64,000 bases of DNA from Hamadaea flava (GTDB lineage Bacteria; Actinomycetota; Actinomycetes; Mycobacteriales; Micromonosporaceae), in the NCBI RefSeq assembly GCF_024172085.1, contig NZ_JAMZDZ010000001.1, positions 7,192,001 to 7,256,000 of the forward strand. The letters are read 5' to 3'. Below are positions 30,377-37,895 of the stretch, piece after piece. The notes under the pieces are model-generated. The model searched no databases. It was not told the origin of the DNA and worked only from the letters and a program-made list of their open reading frames with translations. The position numbers were made by a program, and so were the translations under genes. Numbering within the stretch: the first letter of the stretch is position 1; each line of letters starts with the position of its first letter.

Positions 30377-31744
30377 ATGGAGCTTTTCGCGTATGCCGAG
30401 CTGGGCGTGGACGGCCATGAGCTGCCTCGCGGCCCGTATGTCGTGATCGACCTGGAGACCACCGGGCTCTTCCCCGTGGAGGACCGGATCGTCGAGATCG
30501 CGATGGCCCGGGTGGAGGACGACCGGATCGTCGAGGAATGGGCGACCCTGATCGACCCGGGCCGCGATCCCGGCCCGACCTTCCTGCACCACATCAGCCA
30601 GGACATGGTCACCGGCGCGCCCACCTTCCGCGACATCGCCGGGGAGATCCTCGCCCGGCTCGACGGCACGATCGTGGTGGCGCACAACGCCGCGTTCGAG
30701 GAGGGTTTCCTCGCCGCCGAGCTGGCCCGACTGCCGATCGAGGTGCCGCCGATCCCGGCGTTCTGCACTCTGCGTATCGCCCGGGAAGTCCTGGCCTCGC
30801 CCAACTATCGGCTGGCCACCTGCTGCGAGGTGTGCGGCATCGACCTGCGCGACGCGCATACCGCGCTCGGCGACGTCCGGGCCACCGCCGAACTCCTGCC
30901 GCGGCTGGTGGCGGCGGCGCCGACGCTGCGCTATCCGGTGACGCCGACGGCGCTGCCCCGGCTGCGGCGACTCGCCGGTCCGCGTACGCGGGTCACCCGG
31001 CTGCGCAAGGGTCAGGACGGCTGGATCCGGTCCATCGTCACCAAGCTGCCGGTCTCGATGTCTGATCACGACCCGATCGGGGCGCAGCCGTACCTCGACT
31101 ACCTCACCGAGGCGCTGGCCGACGGCCGGCTCACCGGCGACAAGGCCCGACGCCTCGGCCGCCTCGCCGGTAGGGCCGGGTTGGGCGCTGAGCAGGTGCG
31201 GGAACTGCACCTTCGCTTCCTAGACGGACTCCGCGACGCGGCGCTCGGCAGTGGGGTACTGACCCAGCCGGAACAACTGCGGCTGACCACGATCGCGAGG
31301 CTGCTCGACGTGCCCGACTACTTCGCCGACCTCACTCCGGACCTCCCGGCGCAGCCGACCGGCACCGGCCCTCGCGTGTGGTGCAGCCCGCACGTCCCCC
31401 GGCAGACGCGGGTACGCCTGGAGGACGCGGGCTACCAGCTCGCCACGAACCTCACCCGTTCGGTCGCCGCGGCCGTGCTCGCCGACACGGACGTACGCCT
31501 CCCGCAAGCCCGGCGCGCAGGCGAACTCGGCGCGCGGCTGGTCCCGCTGAACGATGTGGACACGTTCCTCGACGGCGGGCTGGAGGTCATCCCCGAACGG
31601 GACCGGCTGCCCGCCCCGACTGCGCCGCCCGGCTGGTATCCCGACCCCACCGGCCGGCACGTCTATCGATTCTGGGACGGTTCGGCCTGGACCGATCGGG
31701 TCAGCCCCGGCGGCACGGCGATCTTCGCCGACCCGCTCCGCTGA
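30377..31744 (+). CDS. DnaQ-type exonuclease fused to BRCT-like and DUF2510 segments
   Basis: 455-aa protein. Residues about 15-185 form a DEDDh 3'-5' exonuclease: YVVIDLETTG, VVAHNAAFEEGFL, and HTALGDVRATAELL with the catalytic Asp. The middle (about 235-330) is helical and TerB-like. Around 335-405 a BRCT-like stretch (RVWCSPHVPRQTRVRLEDAGYQLATNLTRSVAAAVLAD) follows. The C-terminus ends with a DUF2510 motif PPGWYPDPTGRHVYRFWDGSAWT. ATG 30377 begins 15 bp after the hairpin. Likely role is proofreading or DNA repair; DUF2510 suggests membrane or partner association. The domain combination is unusual and worth checking. Confidence 0.85.
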   Translation: MELFAYAELGVDGHELPRGPYVVIDLETTGLFPVEDRIVEIAMARVEDDRIVEEWATLIDPGRDPGPTFLHHISQDMVTGAPTFRDIAGEILARLDGTIVVAHNAAFEEGFLAAELARLPIEVPPIPAFCTLRIAREVLASPNYRLATCCEVCGIDLRDAHTALGDVRATAELLPRLVAAAPTLRYPVTPTALPRLRRLAGPRTRVTRLRKGQDGWIRSIVTKLPVSMSDHDPIGAQPYLDYLTEALADGRLTGDKARRLGRLAGRAGLGAEQVRELHLRFLDGLRDAALGSGVLTQPEQLRLTTIARLLDVPDYFADLTPDLPAQPTGTGPRVWCSPHVPRQTRVRLEDAGYQLATNLTRSVAAAVLADTDVRLPQARRAGELGARLVPLNDVDTFLDGGLEVIPERDRLPAPTAPPGWYPDPTGRHVYRFWDGSAWTDRVSPGGTAIFADPLR

Positions 31745-31797
31745 CCTGACCCGCTGCCCGCCACCCCGGCCGCGACCACGCTGGCGGAGGTAGGCTG

Positions 31798-33822
31798 GTG
31801 GTGACGGGACGGGGGTTTCCGTTGGCCAAAAGATCCACGGCACCGACAGAGTCACGCGGTTTGGCGTCGTGGCGGGTGTTGGTCGCGGTGGTAGCCGTTG
31901 TGATCTTGACAGTTGTCACCGGCGTTCTGGCCTTCCGCGAGCAGATCCGGTCGCGGACGCTGGAGAGCGCTGTCCAGGAGGCTGAGCTCCTCAGCTCGGT
32001 CGTGATCGACCGTAGCCTGACCCTGACCGACATCACCCACGGAATGCATCCGGTGAACCGCTCGGATTTGAAGGCGGACGTCATCCTCCTGAAGCGTCGC
32101 GGTGAGGTGGTCGACCTCAGCATCTGGTCGATGGCGACCAGAAAGCTCGTCTACGCGGACGAAGGCCAGGACGGCATCGTCGCACCGAGTCCCGATGTCT
32201 TCGAGCGGGCGCAGGCCGGCAAGCCGTTCATCGGCGAGGCGACCGGCGATCCCAGCCACGGCGAAAACCTGGTCGTCTACCACCCGTACGACGCCAACGG
32301 CGACGGCGTCGTGGACGCGGTGGCCGAGGTGGTGCTGCCGAGCACGTCGGTCGAGGAGTCGTTGAGCCGATCGACGTGGCTGCTCTATGGCGGCGGGCTA
32401 CTCGCCCTCGTTCTCGCGATCGCCGGCATTCTGCAGGTACGCCGCAACCAACTCAGACAAGACCGTGCCGCGGTTCAGGACCCCCTGACCGGTCTGGGCA
32501 ACCGGATGCTGATGCGCCGAGTGGCGCCGCAGATCCTGGCCGACGCGACCGATGCGGCTCCGGCCGCGCTGCTGCTGATAGACCTCGACAGGTTCAAGGC
32601 TGTCAACGACACCTTGGGCCACCATGCCGGCGATGAACTACTCGCCGCGGTGGCCGACGTGATTCAACGGGAGAGCGGGCCTTCCAGCGTCGCGGCCAGG
32701 CTCGGTGGGGACGAGTTCGCGGTGCTGTTGCCCCGTGTGGCCGACCGCGCCGCAGCCCGCGCGGTGCCCGACAGGATTCGCGACGCCATCCGCCGGCCCA
32801 TGACGATCGCCGGCAGCCAGGTGCAAGTCGACGCCAGCATCGGAATGGCGTGGGCGCCCGCCGACGGCACCGCGGCGGAGGACCTCCTGCGCAGCGCCGA
32901 CATGGCCATGTATCGAGCGAAGCACTCGGGAGCGGGCGTCGCCGAATACACCGAGGTCGCGGTCACCAAGCCGCCGGAACCCGCGGCCACGACCGTGCGG
33001 GAGCTGAGCCGGGCGCTGGCCGACCATCAGCTCGAGCTCTATTACCAGCCAGTCCGAGCCGCCGACTCGACGATCTGCTCGGCGGAGGTCTTGGCGCGAT
33101 GGCGCCATCCCGAATTCGAACTGCTCGAGGCGAGCATGTTCATCCCCGAGGTCGCCCACACCTCGTTGATGTCGACCCTGACCGAGTGGGTGCTGCGAGA
33201 GGCCGCTGACAGGCAGGCCCAGTGGCTGGCCCGCGGACTCGACGTCAGGGTTTCGGTGAACCTCGCAGCACGCAGCCTCTACGGCGAGTCCGTCGCTGAT
33301 CTCGTGCGGCGCCTCATCGAAGATCGCCGACTGCCACCGGCCTCGCTCGAACTTGAGGTGAGCGAAGCGATCATGATGATCGAGCCAGACCGCGCTATCC
33401 CGGCGATGCTGCGTCTGCGCGATGCGGGTGCCGGCTTGTGCCTCGACAACTTCGGCGCGGCCTACGGCGCGGTGTCGATCCTGGCCGACGCTCCGGTCCA
33501 GACCGTGAAGATCGACCAACGGTTCGGCGGCCAGGTTGTCGAGAGTCGGCTGGCCAGAACCCTGGTGAGCGGGTGGGTGAGGGCCGCGCATGAACGGGGC
33601 CTGTGCGTGATCGCCCAGGGTGTCGAGACGCCGGCGACCGGGCGGTGCCTGATCGATCTCGGTTGTGACGGCGTGCAGGGGTACGGCGTGTGCCGGCCGA
33701 TGCCCGCGCAGGACTTCACCCAGTGGCTGACCTCCGTGACCTCCGCCAGCCAGGATGTCGGCAGAAAGGAGCAAGCCTACGAGGCCGGACACCCGCCGGA
33801 AACGTCGATGACAGACGCGTGA
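31798..33822 (+). CDS. Membrane GGDEF protein with degenerate EAL domain
   Basis: 674-aa c-di-GMP protein. It has an N-terminal membrane helix (about residues 24-45), an extracytoplasmic sensor domain to about 190, a second helix (about 192-212), then GGDEF and EAL domains. The cyclase site is intact (RLGGDEFAVLL near 303, DLDRFKAVND). The EAL domain is degenerate: the EAL motif reads EVL, DDFG reads DNFG near 550, and the AEGVE Glu reads AQGVE near 606, while K in VKIDQRF remains. It is therefore probably a cyclase with an inactive or c-di-GMP-binding EAL. GTG 31798 has GGAGG 7 nt upstream. It is followed 45 bp later by a lipoprotein. Confidence 0.88.
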   Translation: MVTGRGFPLAKRSTAPTESRGLASWRVLVAVVAVVILTVVTGVLAFREQIRSRTLESAVQEAELLSSVVIDRSLTLTDITHGMHPVNRSDLKADVILLKRRGEVVDLSIWSMATRKLVYADEGQDGIVAPSPDVFERAQAGKPFIGEATGDPSHGENLVVYHPYDANGDGVVDAVAEVVLPSTSVEESLSRSTWLLYGGGLLALVLAIAGILQVRRNQLRQDRAAVQDPLTGLGNRMLMRRVAPQILADATDAAPAALLLIDLDRFKAVNDTLGHHAGDELLAAVADVIQRESGPSSVAARLGGDEFAVLLPRVADRAAARAVPDRIRDAIRRPMTIAGSQVQVDASIGMAWAPADGTAAEDLLRSADMAMYRAKHSGAGVAEYTEVAVTKPPEPAATTVRELSRALADHQLELYYQPVRAADSTICSAEVLARWRHPEFELLEASMFIPEVAHTSLMSTLTEWVLREAADRQAQWLARGLDVRVSVNLAARSLYGESVADLVRRLIEDRRLPPASLELEVSEAIMMIEPDRAIPAMLRLRDAGAGLCLDNFGAAYGAVSILADAPVQTVKIDQRFGGQVVESRLARTLVSGWVRAAHERGLCVIAQGVETPATGRCLIDLGCDGVQGYGVCRPMPAQDFTQWLTSVTSASQDVGRKEQAYEAGHPPETSMTDA

Positions 33823-33867
33823 CGACACACTTCACGAGGACCCACGTCCGCCACCCGGGGAGGCGAC

Positions 33868-35031
33868 ATGTATGCAGTCCGACGGCCACGGCCGCTTGCC
33901 CGTGCTGTCGTCGCGTTCGCCTTCGTCGCGATCATCGCCCTCACCGGGTGCACGTCCGGTCCCGGCGACTCGGCTCGGCATCGGCCACCGCCCGGCGACG
34001 GATCCAGCTGTCCGGGCGGGTACGCCTCGGCCAGGGCGGCGGTGGACCGCGCGAAGGTCCCTTCACAGTCGTGGACTGGTCCGACCACCGGCCCCCGTGC
34101 TGCGGTGGGCAAGACCGTCGTGTTCGTCGCGGCGACCATGACCAACCCTGGGATAGCCGGCGTCGCCAAAGGCACCTCGGAAGCCGCGGGCGCCATCGGC
34201 TGGAACCTGCAGGTCATCGACGGCGATGGCACGCCAGCCGGTATCAACCTCGCCTTCAGCCAAGCCCTCGGCCTGGATCCCGACGGCATCATCGTCGCCG
34301 GGTTCGACACCAAGCTGACGTCTCGCCAAGTGCGACAGGCAAAGGCGGCCGGCATCCCACTGGTCGGCTGGCACGTCGCCGACACGCCTCGTCCAGGCGC
34401 GGGATCGGAACTGTTCGCGAACGTCACCACCGACGTCCAGGACGTCGCCAGAATCAGTGCGCAGTGGATCATCGCGGAATCGGGAGGCAGCGCCGGTGTC
34501 GTGATCTTCACCGATCTGTCCATCCCGTTCGCCCGGAACAAGTCCCAGCTGATCAAGCGGGCGCTGGAGGACTGCTCTGGAGTCAAGATCCTTTCGACTG
34601 AGGACATACCGATCGCCGATTCCAGCAATCAGACGCCGCAGCGAACCGCATCGTTGATCGGTCGCCTGGGCGACGCGTGGACATACTCCGTCGCGATCAA
34701 CGATCTTTACTTCGCCGACGCCGCGGCGGCACTGCATGATGCCGGGAAGCCGGGTGACGGTGCGCCCCTCAACCTCGGAGCCGGTGACGGCGACCCGATG
34801 GCCTTCAACAGCATCCGAACCGGCCACTATCAGGCCGCGACTGTGCCCGAGCCGCTGCTCGAACAGGGGTGGCAGACGATCGACGAACTCAATCGAGCCC
34901 TCAGCGGCAAGCCCCGCAGCGGGTACGTCGCGCCAGTGCACCTCACGACCATCGACAACATCGACGGCGCTACCTACTGGGAACCCGCCGACAACTATCG
35001 TGAGCACTACATGCAGGTCTGGCGCAGGTAG
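33868..35031 (+). CDS. Sugar-binding-type periplasmic lipoprotein
   Basis: 387-aa lipoprotein. The signal ends in lipobox LTGC (Cys28), followed by a Gly/Pro-rich linker and a periplasmic-binding-protein domain of the ribose/galactose type: GKTVVFVAATMTNPGIAGVAKGTSEAAGAIGW, SQALGLDPDGIIVAGFD, GIPLVGWHVADTPRPG, and near the C-terminus LNLGAGDGDPMAFNSIR. No ABC permease or ATPase gene is adjacent. Because it begins 45 bp after the GGDEF gene, it may deliver the ligand to that protein's extracytoplasmic sensor (inference), not to a transporter. ATG 33868 has GGGGAGG 5 nt upstream. Confidence 0.85.
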   Translation: MYAVRRPRPLARAVVAFAFVAIIALTGCTSGPGDSARHRPPPGDGSSCPGGYASARAAVDRAKVPSQSWTGPTTGPRAAVGKTVVFVAATMTNPGIAGVAKGTSEAAGAIGWNLQVIDGDGTPAGINLAFSQALGLDPDGIIVAGFDTKLTSRQVRQAKAAGIPLVGWHVADTPRPGAGSELFANVTTDVQDVARISAQWIIAESGGSAGVVIFTDLSIPFARNKSQLIKRALEDCSGVKILSTEDIPIADSSNQTPQRTASLIGRLGDAWTYSVAINDLYFADAAAALHDAGKPGDGAPLNLGAGDGDPMAFNSIRTGHYQAATVPEPLLEQGWQTIDELNRALSGKPRSGYVAPVHLTTIDNIDGATYWEPADNYREHYMQVWRR

Positions 35032-35053
35032 CGCAGCTCAGCTGAGACCCGTG

Positions 35054-35129
35054 TGGTGCCCTCGGCTGGACTCGAACCAGCGACCCCCGGGTTCGGAACC
35101 CGGTGCTCTCTCCGCTGAGCTACGAAGGC
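35054..35129 (-). tRNA. tRNA-Arg(CCG)
   Basis: Cloverleaf folds by eye: acceptor GCCTTCG/CGAGGGC with one T-G pair, anticodon stem CCGGG/CCCGG and loop TTCCGAA giving anticodon CCG (positions 35094-35096), and T-arm TTCGAGT. The 3' CCA is encoded (35054-35056), unlike the other members of the cluster. It is the last gene of the minus-strand tRNA cluster. Confidence 0.9.
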
Positions 35130-35156
35130 TTGAACCGCACGAAGCGGTGAAATCGG

Positions 35157-35230
35157 TACGCCTGGCAGGACTCGAACCTGCCACCTCCCGCTTCGTAGGC
35201 GGGCGCTCTGTCCTGATGAGCTACAGGCGT
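35157..35230 (-). tRNA. tRNA-Arg(ACG)
   Basis: Perfect 7-bp acceptor ACGCCTG/CAGGCGT, anticodon stem CCCGC/GCGGG, loop CTACGAA giving anticodon ACG at 35194-35196 (read as ICG), and T-arm GCAGG-TTCGAGT-CCTGC. CCA is not encoded. It lies 27 bp from tRNA-Arg(CCG). Confidence 0.9.
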
Positions 35231-35247
35231 GTGTTCAGTTGTGCCAG

Positions 35248-35320
35248 TACCCGGCGAGGGATTCGAACCCCCAACCTGCGCGTTCTAAGCGCGCCGCCTC
35301 TCCCGTTGGGCCAGCCGGGC
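35248..35320 (-). tRNA. Class I tRNA with UAG anticodon
   Basis: A 73-nt cloverleaf with acceptor GCCCGGC/GCCGGGT (G-U closing pair), anticodon stem GCGCG/CGCGC, loop CTTAGAA giving anticodon TAG, and T-arm loop TTCGAAT. The TAG anticodon would read the Leu codon CUA, but the variable loop is only five nucleotides, whereas bacterial tRNA-Leu are class II with a long arm. Identity is therefore uncertain. No CCA is encoded. Confidence 0.7.
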
Positions 35321-35324
35321 ATCG

Positions 35325-35397
35325 TGGACAACCGGGGTATCGAACCCCACCCGCGATGTTTGCAAAACATCGCTACGCACCTGCGCGTCGCCCGAGT
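35325..35397 (-). pseudogene. Degenerate tRNA (TGC anticodon), acceptor stem disrupted
   Basis: Recognisable T-arm (GGGG-TTCGATA-CCCC), an anticodon arm GATGT-TTTGCAA-ACATC giving TGC, and a D-arm-like ACGC/GCGT. The 3' acceptor strand GTTGTCC finds no partner at the expected 5' end, which reads near ACTCGGG. It is probably a decayed tRNA gene; the 5' limit is approximate. Confidence 0.55.
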
Positions 35398-35454
35398 ACG
35401 CGCCCGCCCCCCGCGGGCACGCCGTCGCGTACCCACCCCCGTCGGGCGCGTCAG

Positions 35455-35516
35455 TCCGGAACCTCCGAGTCGAACGGAGTTTCTTTCATGCGGAGAAACC
35501 GTCTCCGTCGTTCCGG
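35455..35516 (-). ncRNA. tRNA-like element lacking an anticodon arm
   Basis: Perfect 7-bp acceptor CCGGAAC/GTTCCGG, D-arm CGGAG-ACGGTTT-CTCCG (loop contains the usual GG) and T-arm CTCCG-TTCGACT-CGGAG, but only 11 nt (CATGAAAGAAA) between D- and T-arms where the anticodon arm should be. The discriminator base is A; no CCA is encoded. 62 nt in total. Confidence 0.6.
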
Positions 35517-35608
35517 TTGAATTGCACGATCCACTATGGATCGAAAAGGCATGGAATAAGCGCGGCCACCGAAATGGAGGCCAACTGAGACAACCTCAGG
35601 GAGATGCG

Positions 35609-35639
35609 AAAAAGCCGTCCACCGGAGCCCGGGGACGGC
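35609..35639 (-). terminator. Rho-independent terminator (minus strand)
   Basis: On the minus strand: GCCGTCC (35633-35639), a 12-nt loop, GGACGGC (35614-35620), then TTTTT (35609-35613). It ends the possible 30-aa ORF transcript upstream of the tRNA cluster and may act as an attenuator for it. Confidence 0.8.
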
Positions 35640-35659
35640 GAAAGCCGAATGTGGCGCGC

Positions 35660-35752
35660 TTAGCGGCGCCGACCATCCCGGGTGAGCGAGCCCCGTTCGG
35701 GGCACGACAGTGCGGCGGCGAGTGAGGCTCGGCGCCGTAGTCGGCTTCGCAT
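35660..35752 (-). CDS. Possible 30-aa Arg-rich leader ORF
   Basis: ATG at 35752 with a good ribosome site (GGAAAGGGGA, 6 nt spacing) and a 30-codon frame ending TAA at 35660; the product is Arg-rich (begins MRSRLRRRASLAAAL). A terminator follows 20 bp after the stop. Two 16-bp direct repeats lie in the leader (35777-35792 and 35794-35809). Too short to be sure; it could be a leader peptide or an sRNA. Confidence 0.4.
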   Translation of the reverse strand: MRSRLRRRASLAAALSCPERGSLTRDGRRR

Positions 35753-35776
35753 GTCGTTCCCCTTTCCGATCGGTGC

Positions 35777-35809
35777 CGGTGTCTCATCGGTCTCGGTGTC
35801 TCATCGGTC
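35777..35809. repeat. 16-bp direct repeat in leader region
   Basis: CGGTGTCTCATCGGTC occurs at 35777-35792 and 35794-35809 (17-bp period), between the promoter region of the minus-strand leader ORF and its ribosome site. Confidence 0.75.
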
Positions 35810-35873
35810 GCTGAGCGACTGAGGACAACGATAAGGCGTCCGCGCGCATAGCGCAATGAATTAAAGCGGTATT

Positions 35874-36827
35874 GTGGTCGCCGTGACGACTCTGGTGACT
35901 CTAGCCGACATTCGCGCTGCCGCCGACCGCATCGAGGGGGTCGTCGTGCGTACGCCGCTGCTGCCGGCTCCGGGGGTCGGCCCGGATCTGTGGCTCAAAC
36001 CCGAGAGCCTGCAACCCACCGGCGCGTTCAAGCTGCGCGGCGCGACCAACGCCGTCCGCTCGCTGGGCGCCGAGGCGCTACCGGCCGGAGTCGTGACTCA
36101 CTCGTCGGGCAACCACGGCCAGGCTTTGGCGTACGCCGCCCGGGCGGCCGGGATCCCCTGCTGGGTGGTGGTTCCAGAGGGTGCGCCGAAGGTGAAGGTG
36201 GCGGCGATCCGGGCGCAGGGCGCCGAGATCGTGCTCGTCCCGCCCGCGCAACGGCTGGCGGCGGCGGAGAAGATCGCGGCCGAGCGTGGTGCCACTCTCG
36301 TGCCGCCGTTCGACGACCCGGCGGTCATCGCCGGTCAGGGCACGGTCGGGTTGGAGATCGTCGAGGATCTGCCCGACGTGGATGTGATCCTCGTGCAGGT
36401 CGGCGGTGGGGGACTGGTCTCCGGCGTGGCGGCGGCGGTCAAGGCGGTCAGCCCGTCGGCGCGCGTCATCGGGGTGGAGCCGGAGTTGGCGGCCGAGACC
36501 GCCGAAGGGCTGCGCGCCGGGACGCTGGTGCCGTGGCCGGTGGAACGGACCTATCGGACCATCGCCGACGGCGTACGCACCAGCCCGTCCGAGCTGACCT
36601 TCGCGCACATCCAGACCTATGTGGACGATATCGTCACCGTCACGGAGGAACAGATCCGGGCGGCGGTCGGCGTGCTGGCGTACCAGGCCCGCATCGTCGC
36701 CGAGCCCAGCGGCGCGCTCACCGCGGCGGCGTACCTGGCGGGGAAGGCGCCCACCGGGCGTACCGTCGCGATCGTCTCCGGCGGAAACGCGGATCCGGCG
36801 CTGTTGCACGACCTTCTACGGCCGTAA
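35874..36827 (+). CDS. Threonine/serine dehydratase-type PLP enzyme
   Basis: 317-aa fold-type II PLP enzyme. The Schiff-base Lys is in PTGAFKLRG (Lys53 from the first GTG), followed by HSSGNHGQALA, a Gly-rich phosphate loop VGGGGLVSG near residue 180, and VSGGNADP near the end. No ACT regulatory domain is present, so it matches catabolic threonine dehydratase or serine racemase-like enzymes of about 320 aa. Either GTG 35874 or 35883 may be used; no ribosome site precedes them, so the mRNA may be leaderless. The next gene begins 18 bp downstream. Confidence 0.9.
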   Translation: MVAVTTLVTLADIRAAADRIEGVVVRTPLLPAPGVGPDLWLKPESLQPTGAFKLRGATNAVRSLGAEALPAGVVTHSSGNHGQALAYAARAAGIPCWVVVPEGAPKVKVAAIRAQGAEIVLVPPAQRLAAAEKIAAERGATLVPPFDDPAVIAGQGTVGLEIVEDLPDVDVILVQVGGGGLVSGVAAAVKAVSPSARVIGVEPELAAETAEGLRAGTLVPWPVERTYRTIADGVRTSPSELTFAHIQTYVDDIVTVTEEQIRAAVGVLAYQARIVAEPSGALTAAAYLAGKAPTGRTVAIVSGGNADPALLHDLLRP

Positions 36828-36845
36828 GCAGGATAATCAGACCCC

Positions 36846-37622
36846 GTGAGGTGGACGGCGGGGGCTGTGCGGATCGCGCGTGACGTGCTGCGGCGGATGG
36901 CGCAGGTCGAGTTGCTCGACCGGGTCTACGTGATCGCGGCCGGCACGTTCGTCTCGGCGTTGCCGGTGTTGTTGCTGCTCACCGGGGCACTGGGATCCTC
37001 GCGGCGCAGCGAGTCGGTGTTCGCGGGCCAGCTGATCGACCGGCTCGGGCTCGGTGGGCCCGCGGCCGACGCGGTGCGCACCTTGCTCCCCGCGAGCCGG
37101 TTGCGCCTCTACGTGGTCGGTCTGGGGATCAGCCTCTTCGGGCTCTACTCGCTGACCCGTCGCGTCGCGCGGGCGTACTCGGCGATCTGGCAGATTCCGG
37201 ACCTCCCGCGGAGCCGCTGGTGGCGCGCGGGGGTCTGGCTGCTCGTGGAACTCGCCGCGATCGTGTCGGTCGCGGTCGCGCGCGACCTTGCGCGTGAGTC
37301 GACGCCCGTCGCGCGAGTCGCGCTGTTCGTGCTCGCGCTCATCATCTGGTACGCCGCGGAGCTGGCCGGCCAGCGCTTGATCACCGACGGCCGGGTGCCG
37401 TGGCGAGCGCTGCACCTGGCCGCCGGATTGACTGCGGCCGGTCGCCTCGGCGTGGCGATCTGGGCCGCGGTCTATCTCGGCACCTCGATGACCCGGCAGG
37501 CCGAGCTGTACGGGCCGATCGGCGTGGTGTTCGCGCTGTTCACCAGCCTGTTCGCGTCGATCGCGGCGACGTTGGTGGCGACCTTGATCGCCGCCACCGT
37601 CACCGCGAGATCCACTGACTGA
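36846..37622 (+). CDS. YihY/BrkB-like membrane protein
   Basis: 258-aa integral membrane protein with about six hydrophobic segments. The C-terminal part RQAELYGPIGVVFALFTSLFASIAATLVATL matches the signature region of YihY/BrkB proteins, and the middle RRVARAYSAIWQIPDLPRSRWWRAG is consistent. Function is unclear; some members affect resistance to complement or envelope integrity. GTG at 36846, 18 bp after the PLP-enzyme stop, so the two may be co-transcribed. The first helix is less hydrophobic than usual. Confidence 0.75.
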   Translation: MRWTAGAVRIARDVLRRMAQVELLDRVYVIAAGTFVSALPVLLLLTGALGSSRRSESVFAGQLIDRLGLGGPAADAVRTLLPASRLRLYVVGLGISLFGLYSLTRRVARAYSAIWQIPDLPRSRWWRAGVWLLVELAAIVSVAVARDLARESTPVARVALFVLALIIWYAAELAGQRLITDGRVPWRALHLAAGLTAAGRLGVAIWAAVYLGTSMTRQAELYGPIGVVFALFTSLFASIAATLVATLIAATVTARSTD

Positions 37623-37802
37623 TCAGGCTCCTTCGAGGACCGGTTCTGGCGTCCTGGCGACCGGCGTCGCGGACGGGTCCTGCTTGCGGAACAGCTTTCC
37701 GGGCCACCACATCCACCGGCAGACGTCGACGGTCAGGGCGGTGACCGGCACCGACCGCACGACCGTCGTGTCGAGCAGGACCGCCGCGTTCCCGCCGACT
37801 TG
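37623..37802 (-). pseudogene. C-terminal remnant of an MMPL-family transporter
   Basis: On the minus strand about 60 codons read AVLLDTTVVRSVPVTALTV..CRWMWWPGKLFRKQDP, ending in TGA at 37623. The LLDTTVVR..L..RW.WWP pattern is the typical C-terminal end of MMPL/RND-type transporters. Nothing upstream in any frame continues the homology and no start is visible, so this is a decayed fragment. Confidence 0.7.
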
Positions 37803-37895
37803 AGCGTCCGCACCGGCGCGGCAGCCACGGCGGGTTCGACCGCTTCACGACCCAGGCCCGCGAATGATCAAGATCAACACTTGTATGCTGGCCTC

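Noticed and set aside
35401-35454. Another tRNA gene between the degenerate tRNA and the tRNA-like element
   Set aside because: This stretch is GC-rich and contains a GCCCGC/GCGGGC hairpin (35402-35418), but no T-loop or acceptor pairing; it is more likely a spacer or terminator.
35521-35608. A further tRNA or small gene between the terminator and the tRNA-like element
   Set aside because: No TTCRANY T-loop or paired acceptor could be found, and ORFs here are short without ribosome sites. It may hold the promoter of the tRNA cluster.
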